Positions 8,585 to 19,438 of a stretch of DNA of 64,000 bases are shown here, in pieces. The position numbers were made by a program, and so were the translations under genes. The DNA is from Frigidibacter sp. ROC022 (lineage in GTDB: Bacteria > Pseudomonadota > Alphaproteobacteria > Rhodobacterales > Rhodobacteraceae), in NCBI RefSeq assembly GCF_024723735.1, contig NZ_JANQDU010000001.1:1178001-1242000 (forward strand), given 5' to 3'. Position 1 is the first letter of the stretch, and each line of letters begins with the position of its first letter. The notes under the pieces are model-generated. The model had not been told where the DNA came from. It saw nothing but the letters and a program-made list of their open reading frames with translations, and ran no database searches.

Positions 8585-10008
8585 GGTGCGGGCTTCGTCT
8601 TGTAGCTGATGAAGAGCTGCCCCAGGGCGCAGGAGGCGATCCGCGCCATCGGGCTGTCGGCCCGGCTGGTCAGGATGATCGGCACCCTAGCGCCCAGCAC
8701 GATCCCGGCGGCATCGGCCCCGGCCAGATAGATCAGCTGCTTGGCGATCATGTTGCCGGCTTCCAGATCGGGCGCGACCAGGATGTCGGCCTTGCCGGCA
8801 ACGTCCGAAAGGATGCCCTTGGCGCTGACCGCGGCCGGCGAGATCGCATTGTCGAAGGCCAGCGGCCCGTCGATCAGCCCGCCGGTGATCTGGCCCCGGT
8901 CGGCCATCTTGCACAGCGCTGCCGCGTCCAGGGTCGAGGGGATCTTCGGGTTGACCGTCTCGACCGCCGAAAGGATCGCCGCCTTGGGCTGCTCGATGCC
9001 CAGGGCCAGGGCCAGTTCGATCGCGTTCTGCACGATGTCGCGCTTGATGGCGAGGTCGGGGTAGATGTTGATCGCGGCGTCGGTGATCAGCAGCGGCTTG
9101 GCATAGGTCGGAACGTCGAGCACATAGACATGGCTCATCCGGCGTTCGGTCCTGAGGCCCAGGGTCTCGTCCACCGCGGCCTCCATCAGCTCGTCGGTGT
9201 GCAGCGAGCCCTTCATCAGCGCCGCCACCTTGCCGGCGCGGACCAGCGCCACCGCGGCCGCCGCGGCGGCATGGCTGTGCGGCGTATCGACGATCTCGAT
9301 CCCGTCCAGACTGCGCCCGGCCTCGCGGGCGGCGGCCTCGATCTTGGCGCGCGGACCGACCAGCACCGGGACGATCATCCCCTGATGCGCGGCATCCAGC
9401 GCCCCGGACACGGAAAGGTCGTCGCAGGGATGCACCACGGCGGTGCGGACCGGGTCCAGCGCCTCGGTCGCCGCGATCAGCTTGGCATATTGGGCGCCCT
9501 GCACATGCAGATGCACCTCGGGCAGCACGGCGCGGGGGCGGCGCACCTTGTCGCGCGGGGCGATGACCCGGGCCTGACCCTCGATCACCAGCTTGCCGTC
9601 CTGGTTGCGGCAGGTGCAATCCAGCAGCAGCCGGTCACGGGGCAGTTTCTCGGTCACCTCGACCCGCACCGTGATCGTGTCGCCCAGCCCGACCGGAGCC
9701 TCGAACTTGAGGCTCTGGTCCAGGAAGATCGTGCCGGGGCCGGGCAGCTCGGTGCCCAGCACCGCCGAGATCAGGGCGCCGCCCCACATTCCGTGCGCGA
9801 TGATCCCGTGGAACATGTCGGTGCGCGCGTAATCGGCATCCACATGGGCCGGGTTCACGTCGCCCGACATCACCGCGAAGAGCTCGATGTCCTTCGGTTG
9901 CAGGGTTCGGGTCAGCTCGGCGCTGTCGCCCACCTCGATCTCGTCATAGGTGCGGTTCTCGATGTAGCGCATGGTGGGTTCGGTTTCCTTTGGCTCAGGC
10001 GCGGACAT
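8581..10008 (-). CDS. MaoC-like enoyl-CoA hydratase / phosphate acetyl(butyryl)transferase fusion
   Basis: A 475-residue two-domain protein. Residues about 13-150 form a MaoC hotdog domain with the (R)-hydratase motif MSGDVNPAHVDADYA, including the catalytic pair Asp50 and His55. Residues about 165-475 form a Pta/Ptb acyltransferase domain (VVHPCDDLSV, MKGSLHTDELM, VLDVPTYAKPLLITDAAINI, LVAPDLEAGNM). The first activity would make or use (R)-3-hydroxyacyl-CoA, the PhaC substrate; the second interconverts acyl-CoA and acyl-phosphate for AckA. I chose the ATG at 10008 because GGAGG lies five bases before it; the alternative at 9972 has a poorly spaced site. The gene overlaps fabI by 14 bases and ackA by four. 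Acetyl versus butyryl preference is not decided by sequence. Confidence 0.9.
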   Translation of the reverse strand: MSAPEPKETEPTMRYIENRTYDEIEVGDSAELTRTLQPKDIELFAVMSGDVNPAHVDADYARTDMFHGIIAHGMWGGALISAVLGTELPGPGTIFLDQSLKFEAPVGLGDTITVRVEVTEKLPRDRLLLDCTCRNQDGKLVIEGQARVIAPRDKVRRPRAVLPEVHLHVQGAQYAKLIAATEALDPVRTAVVHPCDDLSVSGALDAAHQGMIVPVLVGPRAKIEAAAREAGRSLDGIEIVDTPHSHAAAAAAVALVRAGKVAALMKGSLHTDELMEAAVDETLGLRTERRMSHVYVLDVPTYAKPLLITDAAINIYPDLAIKRDIVQNAIELALALGIEQPKAAILSAVETVNPKIPSTLDAAALCKMADRGQITGGLIDGPLAFDNAISPAAVSAKGILSDVAGKADILVAPDLEAGNMIAKQLIYLAGADAAGIVLGARVPIILTSRADSPMARIASCALGQLFISYKTKPAP

Positions 10009-10759
10009 GCAGGCCTCCATCGACATAGGCGATATCGCCCGAGACGCGGCCGGCGCCGTCGCTGGCCAGCATCGTGGCCACCGCGCCGACATCCTCGATC
10101 GAGATCAGGTCAGGTTCCGGGGCCCGCGACCGGGCCGCGTCGATCAACTCGTCGAAATGGGCGATCCCCGAGCCGGCCCGGGTCTGCAACGGGCCCGGCG
10201 AGATCGCGTTGACGCGGATCAGTTTCGGCCCGAGTTCGACCGCCAGCGCCCGCATCGTGCCCTCCAGCGCCGATTTCACCGGCCCCATGATGTTGTAGTG
10301 ATCGACGACCTTCTCGCCGCCATAGTAGGTCATGGTCAGGATCGTGCCCCCCTTGTCCATCAGCGGCTCGGCCAGCCGCGCCATGCGGATCAGCGAATGG
10401 ACCGAGATGTCCATCGCCCGTGCAAAGCCGCCGCGCGAGCAGTCCACCACCCGTCCGTGCAGATCGTCGGCAGGACAATAGGCGATCGAATGGACCAGGA
10501 TGTCCAGCCGTCCCCATTTCCCGCGCACCGCGTCGAAGACCGCCTCCATCTGGCCCTCGACCTCGACATCCAGCGGCAGCAGCAGCCCGGCGCCGACAGC
10601 ATCGGCCACTGGCTGCACATAGGGCTTCGCCTTGTCGTTGAGATAGGTCATCGCGATCTCGGCGCCCGCATCGGCAAAGGCCTGGGCGCAGCCGGCAGCG
10701 ATCGAATGGGTATTGGCGACCCCGACGACCAGTGCGACCTTGTTGTGCAGCGGCTTCAT
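9995..10759 (-). CDS. fabI: Enoyl-[acyl-carrier-protein] reductase (NADH), FabI type
   Basis: Reduces the 2,3 double bond of enoyl-ACP with NADH in the last step of fatty-acid elongation. The 254-residue short-chain dehydrogenase-like protein has the FabI cofactor motif GVANTHSIAAG (residues 13-23) and the catalytic pair Tyr155 and Lys162 in YNIMGPVK. Its ATG overlaps the phaC stop (ATGA) and its end overlaps the next gene. Being embedded in a PHA/Pta/AckA operon, it is probably a second FabI used for a special redox or storage task; the housekeeping copy would be elsewhere. That last point is inference. Confidence 0.92.
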   Translation of the reverse strand: MKPLHNKVALVVGVANTHSIAAGCAQAFADAGAEIAMTYLNDKAKPYVQPVADAVGAGLLLPLDVEVEGQMEAVFDAVRGKWGRLDILVHSIAYCPADDLHGRVVDCSRGGFARAMDISVHSLIRMARLAEPLMDKGGTILTMTYYGGEKVVDHYNIMGPVKSALEGTMRALAVELGPKLIRVNAISPGPLQTRAGSGIAHFDELIDAARSRAPEPDLISIEDVGAVATMLASDGAGRVSGDIAYVDGGLHVRA

Positions 10760-12576
10760 TTCATCATCACATAGGTTCCGGGGGCATCGCACAAGGCCTT
10801 GTAGCGGCCTGACGAGGTGCCCATCGGCGGCGGAGGCACCGGCGGTCCCGAATGTTTCGAGAGCCAGTCCGAGAAGGCGACCCACCAGGAGCCGTTCTGA
10901 GGGCTGGTCTGGGCAAGCCATTCGTCGGGAGCGCGATAGGTCTGGCCATGCGGGGTCTCGGCGATCCGGAAATGCCGGCGCGGATGGCCGGGTTCCGAGA
11001 CGATCCCGGCATTGTGGCCGCCGCTGGTCAGCACGAAGACCAGATCGGTATCGGCGAAGAGATGCAGCTTGTAGACCGAGCGCCAGGGCGCAACGTGGTC
11101 GTCCTCGGTGCCGACCAGGAAGATCGGCGGCCGGATGTCGCTGACCGCGATCGCCTTGGACCCGACACGGAAACGGCCCTCGGTCAGATCGTTGTAGAGA
11201 TACAGCTTGCGCAGGTATTCCGAGTGCATCCGCGCCGGCATCCGGGTCGCGTCGGCATTCCAGGCCATCAGGTCGAAGGCATTGCCGCGCTTGCCCAGCA
11301 GATAGTCGCGGACGGCGGGAGCCCAGATCAGGTCGCGGGCCCGCAACAGCGCGAAGGCCCCGGCCATCTGGTCCGAGGACAGGTAACCCTGCTCGGCCAT
11401 CATGTCCTCGATCAGAGTGACTTCGGATTCGCTGATGAACAGCCTGAGCGGGCCGGCCTCGGTGAAATCGACCTGCGCGGCCAGCAGCGTGACCGAGGCC
11501 AGCCGGTCGTCACCGTCGCGGCCCATGGCCGCCGCGGCGATCGACAGCAGCGTGCCGCCCAGGCAATAGCCGATGGCATGCAGCTTCGGCGCCTTGGTGA
11601 TCGCCTGTATCGCGTCGATGGCGGCCATGACCCCGAGCTGGCGATAATCGTCCATGCCCATGTCGCGGTCCTCCGCGTCGGGGTTCTTCCACGAGATCAT
11701 GTAGACCGTGAAGCCCTGGCTCACGAGATAGCGGACGAAGGAATTCTCGGCCGAGAGATCGAGGATGTAGTATTTCATGATCCAGGCCGGAACGATCAGG
11801 ACCGGCTCGGGATGCACGCTTTCGGTCTCGGGCGCATATTGGATCAGCTCGATCAGCGCATTGCGGAACACGATCTTGCCGGGACTGGTCGCCAGATTGC
11901 GCCCGACCTCGAAGGGTTGCGGCCCGGCGGGATGCGGCGCGCCGACCCTGCGGGCGATGTCCTCGGCCAGGTTGGTGGCGCCGCGGACCAGGTTCTGGCC
12001 GCGTTCGGCCATGGTGGCGGCGATCACGTCGGGATTGGTCAGGATGAAGTTCGACGGCGCCACCGTGTCGATGACATTGCTGGCCACGAAGGCCAGTAGG
12101 TCTTCGTGCGGCGAGGCCACGCCATGCACATCCGTCATCGCATCCTGCCACCACTGCCAGTTGCGCAGATGCGCCTGCGACAGCACGTTGAACGGATAGA
12201 CCTTCCAGCGTTCCCCGGCAAAGCGGCGGTCGTCCGGGGTGTCGGGCCTGGTGATGCCGAGGCTGTCGGTCCAGAAGGCCTGCATGTTGCGCAGCGCCTC
12301 ATGCATCAGTTCCATCTGCTTGCCCGGCGAGGCCGCCAGGTGCACGGCCCAGTCCATCCAGGCTTCGCCCAGCACCGAGGGCGACAGCCCCGAGGTCGCC
12401 TTGGCGGCGCGGGCATGGGCCATCCGGTCGAGCGTCTCGTAGGCGGCGTGGCGCTTGGTTTCCGCGTCGTCCTGGCGCAGGGCCGGGACCGGCGGCGTTG
12501 CGGCGGCGGGCTTGCGGCGTCCCTTGGCGGGGCGGCTGGTCCGTTTGGGCGGGGTGGTCCTGCTCTGGTTCAACAC
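10756..12576 (-). CDS. phaC: Class I poly(3-hydroxyalkanoate) synthase
   Basis: Polymerises (R)-3-hydroxyacyl-CoA into storage polyester on granules. The 606-residue alpha/beta-hydrolase has the lipase-like box GYCLGG with catalytic Cys338, Asp493 in GTEDDHVAPW and His521 in SGGHNAGI. The long N-terminal domain typical of class I enzymes is present, here with a basic, Pro/Ala-rich first 35 residues. I start it at the GTG at 12576, which has a strong AGGAAAGGA site; a more distal in-frame ATG (12651) would place the start inside the regulatory box. It is the first gene of a four-gene operon under an FNR-type promoter. Confidence 0.94.
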   Translation of the reverse strand: MLNQSRTTPPKRTSRPAKGRRKPAAATPPVPALRQDDAETKRHAAYETLDRMAHARAAKATSGLSPSVLGEAWMDWAVHLAASPGKQMELMHEALRNMQAFWTDSLGITRPDTPDDRRFAGERWKVYPFNVLSQAHLRNWQWWQDAMTDVHGVASPHEDLLAFVASNVIDTVAPSNFILTNPDVIAATMAERGQNLVRGATNLAEDIARRVGAPHPAGPQPFEVGRNLATSPGKIVFRNALIELIQYAPETESVHPEPVLIVPAWIMKYYILDLSAENSFVRYLVSQGFTVYMISWKNPDAEDRDMGMDDYRQLGVMAAIDAIQAITKAPKLHAIGYCLGGTLLSIAAAAMGRDGDDRLASVTLLAAQVDFTEAGPLRLFISESEVTLIEDMMAEQGYLSSDQMAGAFALLRARDLIWAPAVRDYLLGKRGNAFDLMAWNADATRMPARMHSEYLRKLYLYNDLTEGRFRVGSKAIAVSDIRPPIFLVGTEDDHVAPWRSVYKLHLFADTDLVFVLTSGGHNAGIVSEPGHPRRHFRIAETPHGQTYRAPDEWLAQTSPQNGSWWVAFSDWLSKHSGPPVPPPPMGTSSGRYKALCDAPGTYVMMK

Positions 12577-12622
12577 AGCGATTCCTTTCCTGGACGGCGA
12601 AAGCGGTCGATCCGTAGGCTCA

Positions 12623-12664
12623 AATATAGGGTGCGTGCTGCGCTGCGGCATTGATCTGGGTCAG
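12623..12664 (-). promoter_or_regulatory. FNR-type promoter of phaC-fabI-pta-ackA
   Basis: Read along the minus strand, the box CTGACCCAGATCAA (12664-12651) matches eight of the ten defined bases of the FNR consensus TTGAT-N4-ATCAA, and TATATT (12628-12623) is a good -10 hexamer. The box edge is 23 positions from the hexamer edge. A start site seven bases past the -10 would put the box centre at about -41.5, the class II activator position, with no need for a -35. The same arrangement precedes the N-ATPase operon. The binding protein (FnrL or another Crp/Fnr member) is inferred. Confidence 0.72.
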
Positions 12665-12727
12665 GATTTTTCGGGACATCGGCGGATTCCGTCCCATGCC
12701 GACCCGTGCCGATGGCCGCTGTCCGTT

Positions 12728-13576
12728 TCACTGTGCCGTGCCGGCCGTGTTGGCTCCGGTACCCAGTTCGATGATCTCGGCGGTGATCGCCTCTTGCCGG
12801 ACCCGGCGCAGCGTCGCCTGGAACATCTCCAGCTCGCGGGCGATCTGGGTTCCGGCCGAGGCCATGGCCTGCATCCGGGCCTCGTTTTCGGCAGCGAAGG
12901 CATGCAGGGCGGCATTGCAGACCCGGGCGTGAAAATAGTCCTGCCCCAGCCCGTCGATCAGCGCCTGGCGGGGAACCTGGGTCAGCGGCGGCGGGCCGGA
13001 CGGGGCGCGAAAATCGCCGAGGTCTATCGGAAACAGGCTCTTCCGCACCAGTGCCGGGCGGCCCGACCGCCAGCGGGTGAAGACCACGTCCAGCCGGTCG
13101 ATCCGCCCGCCGGCAACCTCCTCGTAGATCGCGCGGGTGATCGCATCCGCCAGTTTCGGAACACCCTGGCTGTGCGAGGGCATCGCGGCGGTCCAGAACG
13201 GTTCCAGGTCGCGTTGCGCGGCAATCGACTGGCCTCGCGTGCCGATCAGGAACAGGCGGCGCAGGCCGGGATCGGCGCCGAGACTGTCCAGGACCCGCTC
13301 GCTGAAGGCCCCGGCAAAGCCCTGCTCGGCGGCAAAGACCAGCAGTCCGGCCCGCTGGTCACCGGCATCGGCCTGGCGTTCGGGCGGCTTGTCTTCGGTG
13401 CCGATGGCGCGCGCCATGGCCCGGGCGATGGTCTCGGCATAGTTGTCCACCGCCTTGACCTGGGTCCGGGCCATGTTGGCACGCGCGGCGGCGATGCCCT
13501 TCATCGCGTTCACCACCGCGCCCAGCTGCTCGATCCCCTCGATCCGGGCGCTGATATCGGCCAGCCGTTCCGTCAT
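12728..13576 (-). CDS. atpG: N-type ATPase subunit gamma
   Basis: The central rotor shaft of the F1 head, coupling catalytic changes to ring rotation. The 282-residue protein shows the two terminal helices that form the coiled coil: [18 protein letters not shown]...[11 protein letters not shown] at the start and [22 protein letters not shown] at the end, with a Rossmann-like middle. It is slightly shorter and more divergent than the housekeeping gamma, as expected for N-ATPases. It overlaps atpA by four bases and is the last gene of atpDCQRBEFAG. It is separated from phaC by the FNR-type promoter of the next operon. Confidence 0.92.
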   Translation of the reverse strand: MTERLADISARIEGIEQLGAVVNAMKGIAAARANMARTQVKAVDNYAETIARAMARAIGTEDKPPERQADAGDQRAGLLVFAAEQGFAGAFSERVLDSLGADPGLRRLFLIGTRGQSIAAQRDLEPFWTAAMPSHSQGVPKLADAITRAIYEEVAGGRIDRLDVVFTRWRSGRPALVRKSLFPIDLGDFRAPSGPPPLTQVPRQALIDGLGQDYFHARVCNAALHAFAAENEARMQAMASAGTQIARELEMFQATLRRVRQEAITAEIIELGTGANTAGTAQ

Positions 13577-15150
13577 GGCCCGGTCGGCGGGGCGCTGTCG
13601 CCGTCCTGCTGCTTGCCGGGCTTGCCGGCCGCGTCGGCCTTGCCCTCGACCAGCGATTCCGCCAGCCGGGTCATCAGTGCGATCAACCTCTCGCGGGTCT
13701 CCGGGTCGAGCTTGCCGGTCGTGCTCAGGGTGCTGACCGCACCGAATTTGTCGGCGTCGAGCGCCGCGGGCAGCCTGGCGCGGAAGACCTTCACCGCGTC
13801 CAGGGGCAGCGGGTCCAGCACCCCCGATTGCACGGCCAGCATCAGTGCCACCTCGTCGGCCAGCCGGTAGGGCACATGCTGGGTCTGGCGCAACGCCTCG
13901 CGGATCCGCGCGCCCCGGGTCAGCTGCTGACGCACCCGGCCGTCCGGCATGCCGCCGAACCGGGTGAAGACCTCGAGTTCGAGAAACTGCGCATAGTCCA
14001 GCCGCAGGGTCCCCGCCGCCTCACGCAGCACCGGGGCCTGGGTCTTGCCGCCGACCCGGCTGACGCTCAGCCCCACGTCCACGGCCGGTTTCTGGCCCTG
14101 ATGGAACAGCGCCGAGTCCAGAACGATCTGCCCGTCGGTGATCGAGATCAGGTTTGTCGGGATATAGGCCGAGAGGTTGCCGGCGTCGGTCTCGGCGATC
14201 GGCAATGCGGTCAGCGAGCCGCCGCCGCGCGCCTTCGACAGCTTGGCGGCGCGTTCCAGCAGCCGCGCGTGGATGTAGAACACATCGCCCGGATAGGCCT
14301 CGCGCCCCGGCGATTGCCGGGTCAGAAGGGCGATCTCTCGATGCGTGGCGGCATGTTTCGACAGGTCGTCGATCACGATCAGGGCGTGCTGCCCCCGGTC
14401 GCGGAAATACTCGGCCATGGTCACCCCGGCATAGGGAGCGATCCATTGCAGCCCCGGCGCCTCGGCCGAGCCGGCCACCACCACGATGCAGCGGGAGAAG
14501 TTGCCCTGCGACTGCAGCGCGTCGATGGTCCGCCGCACGCTCGAGGTTTTCTGGCCGATCGCGACGTAGACGCAGATCATGTCGCTGTCGCGCTGCGCGA
14601 TCAGCGCATCGACGGCCAGTGTCGTCTTGCCGGTGCTGTGGTCGCCGACGATCAACTCGCGCTGGCCCCGGCCGAGCGCGAAGAGCGTGTCGAGCACGAC
14701 GATCCCGGTCTGCACCGGCTCGGTCACCAGGTCGCGCTCGATGATCGAGGGGGCGGGGCGTTCGATCGGCAGATGTTCCGCGGCCTCGACCGGTTCCATC
14801 CCGTCCAGCGGGCGGCCGAGAGGATCGACGATCCGGCCCAGCAGCGCCTCGCCGACCGGCACGCTCACCACTTCCCCGGTGCCAAAGACCGCTTCGCCCG
14901 CCTCGACCTCGCTGGCGGCATCCAGCATCACGCAGCCGATCCGGTCCGGGTCCAGCACCCGGGCAAAGCCGACCTGCCCGCCGGCGAAGCGCAGCACCTC
15001 GTCCAGGCGCACGTCGTGCAGGCCCGAGATCATCGCCACGCCGTCGCCGATCTCTTCGACCCGGCCCCGGCTTTCGGCGCGCGGACCCAGGGGCGTCTTG
15101 CCGACCACCTCCCGCGCGGCGGTCAGCCAGTCGGGCGTGTCAGGCGGCAT
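13573..15150 (-). CDS. atpA: N-type ATPase subunit alpha
   Basis: Non-catalytic nucleotide-binding subunit of the F1 hexamer, 525 residues. The P-loop reads GDHSTGKTT where housekeeping alpha subunits have GDRQTGKT. Other family motifs are [24 protein letters not shown], the [10 protein letters not shown] Walker B region and the arginine-finger stretch [12 protein letters not shown]. The gene overlaps the end of atpF by 11 bases and atpG by four. The divergent P-loop and position within a second-type operon separate it from the usual atpHAGDC alpha. Confidence 0.95.
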   Translation of the reverse strand: MPPDTPDWLTAAREVVGKTPLGPRAESRGRVEEIGDGVAMISGLHDVRLDEVLRFAGGQVGFARVLDPDRIGCVMLDAASEVEAGEAVFGTGEVVSVPVGEALLGRIVDPLGRPLDGMEPVEAAEHLPIERPAPSIIERDLVTEPVQTGIVVLDTLFALGRGQRELIVGDHSTGKTTLAVDALIAQRDSDMICVYVAIGQKTSSVRRTIDALQSQGNFSRCIVVVAGSAEAPGLQWIAPYAGVTMAEYFRDRGQHALIVIDDLSKHAATHREIALLTRQSPGREAYPGDVFYIHARLLERAAKLSKARGGGSLTALPIAETDAGNLSAYIPTNLISITDGQIVLDSALFHQGQKPAVDVGLSVSRVGGKTQAPVLREAAGTLRLDYAQFLELEVFTRFGGMPDGRVRQQLTRGARIREALRQTQHVPYRLADEVALMLAVQSGVLDPLPLDAVKVFRARLPAALDADKFGAVSTLSTTGKLDPETRERLIALMTRLAESLVEGKADAAGKPGKQQDGDSAPPTGP

Positions 15151-15877
15151 GTTTCAGCTCCTTCAGGATGGCGTCGAGATCGGCCTGCCAGCTGTTGTGC
15201 AGGACGAAATGCGATGTGCGGAGCTCGAACCCGGCGATCAACTCGGGCTCGGTGACGAAGCGCAGCTTCGCCGGACCGCCGAGCGCGGTCTGCACCGCCT
15301 TGGCGATCCGCGCCTGCTCGGCGGCCTCCAGATCGGTCGGGCCGACCAGCTCGATCCCCTCCCTGGCACCCTGCAGCGCCGCGCGGTCCTGCGGTTTCAT
15401 CTCGGTCAGGGCCTTGACCAGCAGGTCGAGAAAGGCGGCCTGAACCTCTTCGCGCGGCAGCCGGTCGAGCAGCCGTCGGGCGATGTCCACCGCCAGTTCC
15501 GCCGAGCGGGCCGCCTCGCGGGCCCTGGCGGCCTCGGCATCGCGCTTGCGGGCCAGTTCGGCGGCGGCGATCAGCTTGTCGGCCTTGTCCCGGGCCTCGG
15601 CCAGCACCGCCTTGGTCGCGGTTTCCGCCTCGGTCGCGGCCTTGGCGAGCAGCGCCTCGCGCTCGGCCGCCATCCCCGCGCGGATTTCGGCGACCTCGGC
15701 CAGGGCCGCATCCGCCTTGGCCTGCAGGGACTTGCCCTCGTTCAGCAGGGACCGCGCCGCGGTCTGGCGCGCGACGATCGCCGCAGCAACCGGGCGCCAG
15801 AATACCCGCGTCAGAAGCCAGACGAGGATCAGGAAATTGATCGCCTGCAGCCCCAGTCCCCAGAAGTCGATTGTCAT
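15140..15877 (-). CDS. atpF: N-type ATPase subunit b with delta-like C-terminus
   Basis: Peripheral stalk subunit, 245 residues. One transmembrane helix lies at residues 8-27 ([20 protein letters not shown]). A long alanine/glutamate-rich coiled coil spans about 35-150, and a globular C-terminal part of about 90 residues probably takes the place of subunit delta, since the operon has no separate delta gene. Fused or extended b subunits of this kind are typical of N-ATPases. It follows atpE after four bases and overlaps atpA. The delta-like role of the tail is inferred from its length and position. Confidence 0.9.
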   Translation of the reverse strand: MTIDFWGLGLQAINFLILVWLLTRVFWRPVAAAIVARQTAARSLLNEGKSLQAKADAALAEVAEIRAGMAAEREALLAKAATEAETATKAVLAEARDKADKLIAAAELARKRDAEAARAREAARSAELAVDIARRLLDRLPREEVQAAFLDLLVKALTEMKPQDRAALQGAREGIELVGPTDLEAAEQARIAKAVQTALGGPAKLRFVTEPELIAGFELRTSHFVLHNSWQADLDAILKELKHAA

Positions 15878-15881
15878 CGGA

Positions 15882-16127
15882 TCAGCCCAGCAGCGGGTTG
15901 GCGAAGAGCAGCAGCAGCGCGATGACCAGACAGTAGATCGCGGTGGTCTCGATCATCGCAAGCCCGACGAAGAGGGTGCGCGAGATCGTGTTCCCGGCTT
16001 CCGGCTGGCGGGCGATCGCATCCATCGCTGCGGCCACCGCGCGGCCTTCGGCCAGGGCCGGGCCGAGCGCACCGAACGACACCGCGAATGCGGCGCAGAA
16101 GATACTGGCAATTGAGAGGTAGTCCAT
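15882..16127 (-). CDS. atpE: N-type ATPase subunit c (rotor ring)
   Basis: An 81-residue hairpin of two transmembrane helices with the loop ARQPEA (39-44); copies form the ion-carrying ring. The ion-binding carboxylate is Glu60, followed by Thr61, Thr62 and Tyr65 (ETTAIY). Helix 1 has Glu27 where sodium-type rings have Gln32. This set corresponds to the sodium-ligand pattern described for N-ATPases, with a second carboxylate. The ATG at 16127 overlaps the atpB stop by one base (TGATG). Whether the ring carries Na+ or H+ is not settled by sequence: work on related double-carboxylate rings has argued for protons. Confidence 0.95.
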   Translation of the reverse strand: MDYLSIASIFCAAFAVSFGALGPALAEGRAVAAAMDAIARQPEAGNTISRTLFVGLAMIETTAIYCLVIALLLLFANPLLG

Positions 16128-16840
16128 CAGCGTTCCATTTCTCTTGAGGGGGTGGAGGGGTCGGCGTCGGCCGTCTCGGGCCTGCCGTCCTCGACGGTGG
16201 CCGAGATGAAGACCATCGCCAGGACCGCGAAGATATAGGCCTGGACCAGCCCGGTCAGCAGGTCGAGCGCCATCAGCGGGATCGGCACCAGCAGCCCGGC
16301 CAGCGATGCGACGATGCCGATGACGAAGACGCCGCTCATCACGTTGCCGAACAAGCGGACGAACATCGAGAAGACCCGGGTGATGCTTTCCATCATGTTC
16401 AGCGGGATCATCACCGGATTGGGTGCGGCGAAGGACCGGAAGTAGCCGCCCCAGCCGGTGCCGCGGACCCCGAACCAGATCACCGAGAGAAACACCAGCA
16501 CCGCCAGCGCCGCGTCGGTTTCCAGCGTGGCCGTCGGCGGCTCGACCCCGGGCAGCAGCGACGACCAGTTCGCCACCAGGATGAACAGGAACAGCGTGCC
16601 GATGAAGCCGCGATAGGGGGCCGGCTCGGCGCCCGTGGTCTCGCGGATCTGGATGTCGATGGTCGAGACGATCAGTTCCAGCGCCGCCTGGCGCTTGCTG
16701 GGCATCAGGACCAGGTTGCGGCTCAACAGGTAGGCGCCGAGAACCAGCACTGCCATGATGGCCCATGTGGTCAGGATGGCCTGGGTGATCGCCACCGGGC
16801 CGATGTGGAACAGCGCGACGGAATCGAGCGGAGAGTCCAT
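16127..16840 (-). CDS. atpB: N-type ATPase subunit a
   Basis: Stator subunit that forms the two ion half-channels against the c ring. The 237-residue protein has five to six hydrophobic segments and the essential arginine in FSMFVRLFGNVMSG near residue 165, with ALDLLTGLVQAYIFAVLAMVF in the last helix. The ATG at 16840 has GGGAGG seven bases upstream and overlaps the atpR stop by one base; the codon just before it, GTG at 16843, is an alternative that would add one residue. Confidence 0.94.
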   Translation of the reverse strand: MDSPLDSVALFHIGPVAITQAILTTWAIMAVLVLGAYLLSRNLVLMPSKRQAALELIVSTIDIQIRETTGAEPAPYRGFIGTLFLFILVANWSSLLPGVEPPTATLETDAALAVLVFLSVIWFGVRGTGWGGYFRSFAAPNPVMIPLNMMESITRVFSMFVRLFGNVMSGVFVIGIVASLAGLLVPIPLMALDLLTGLVQAYIFAVLAMVFISATVEDGRPETADADPSTPSREMER

Positions 16841-17127
16841 CACCCGGCCTCCCTGTATTGGCGTAGCATCAGCGCCTTGGCGCCCAGCACCCCGGCCAAA
16901 GCCGCCAGAAGCGCCAGCGCCCCGGCCAGCACCGCGACATAGAACCCGGCCCCCAGCAGCGCCAGCCGCCCGAAGGTCAGGGCCAGCCCCAGCAGTGGGT
17001 GGCCGTGGCTGACGATCAGATTGGCGGTCAGCCGCAGGGCGCGGAAGTAGATGTAGCCCAGCACCAGCCCGCCCAGGAAGCAGGCCGGAAGGGTGACGGT
17101 ATAGGGCAGGGTGGCAGGATCGATCAT
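16840..17127 (-). CDS. atpR: N-ATPase-specific membrane subunit AtpR
   Basis: A 95-residue protein with three hydrophobic segments (about 9-25, 44-63 and 66-85) and the family pattern GLVLGYIYFRALRLTANL near the start. AtpR is found only in N-ATPase operons. Its buried polar residues have been proposed to pair with subunit c, as an assembly factor or ring lipid plug, but its role is not proven. The ATG at 17127 overlaps the atpQ stop by four bases; the in-frame codons before it are the other gene's sequence. Position between atpQ and atpB is diagnostic of the atpDCQRBEFAG order. Confidence 0.88.
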   Translation of the reverse strand: MIDPATLPYTVTLPACFLGGLVLGYIYFRALRLTANLIVSHGHPLLGLALTFGRLALLGAGFYVAVLAGALALLAALAGVLGAKALMLRQYREAG

Positions 17128-17413
17128 CGCGCGTTCATCCATTTCCATGCGGTCCAGCCGCCAAGGCACAGGCCCAGCACCAGGCCGGGGCCGGTCCAGA
17201 AGATCCCTGAGCCGAACCGGTTGTCGATCCAGCGGCCGAGGAACAGCCCGGCCAGAGTCGGGGCGACGATGATCCAGCCGAGCACGCCGATTTGCGCCAG
17301 CCGGCGCCCGACGGACATTTCCCCTTCGCGCAGCCAGAGTTCGTGCCGAAGCCGCCGCAGACGGGTCTCGCGGACCAGCGGCTCGTCTTCCGGATCCTGT
17401 GGTTTCGTTTCCG

Positions 17414-17417
<4 letters not shown>
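17124..17417 (-). CDS. atpQ: N-ATPase membrane protein AtpQ (AtpI-like)
   Basis: A 97-residue protein with a charged N-terminal half (arginine- and glutamate-rich, residues 1-40) and two transmembrane helices (42-62 and 71-93), the layout of AtpI-type assembly proteins that help build the c ring. The helix turn GLFLGRWIDNRFGSG matches AtpI-like proteins. The ATG at 17417 overlaps the atpC stop by four bases; the longer open frame upstream is the antisense-frame shadow of atpC. Function is by family and position. Confidence 0.87.
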
Positions 17418-19314
<1,897 letters not shown>

Positions 19315-19356
19315 TCAGTCGATGCCCCCCGGATCGTCGGCGGGGCTTGGGGAGGC

Positions 19357-19398
19357 AATATAGGAAAGGCCGGGCGGCAATACATTGATCTGCGTCAG
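19357..19398 (-). promoter_or_regulatory. FNR-type promoter of the N-ATPase operon
   Basis: Along the minus strand the box CTGACGCAGATCAA (19398-19385) is followed by TATATT (19362-19357). Box, hexamer and the 23-position separation match the promoter of the phaC operon at 12623-12664; the boxes differ at a single base. The predicted box centre is at about -41.5, which fits class II activation by a Crp/Fnr-family regulator such as FnrL under low oxygen. No good -35 is seen, also consistent with activator dependence. Confidence 0.74.
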
Positions 19399-19438
19399 GC
19401 TGACACAGCGGAACCCGCAGTTTCGGCAGAAGGTCGCG

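Noticed and set aside
12666-12727. Terminator between atpG and the phaC promoter
   Set aside because: The inverted repeat GGGAC/GTCCC is short with a 12-base loop and is followed by A residues, not T residues, in the direction of atpG transcription.
16128-16766. A longer N-terminal extension of subunit c in the same frame
   Set aside because: The extra sequence is an alternative-frame reading of atpB; the c subunit starts at 16127 with the normal 81-residue size.
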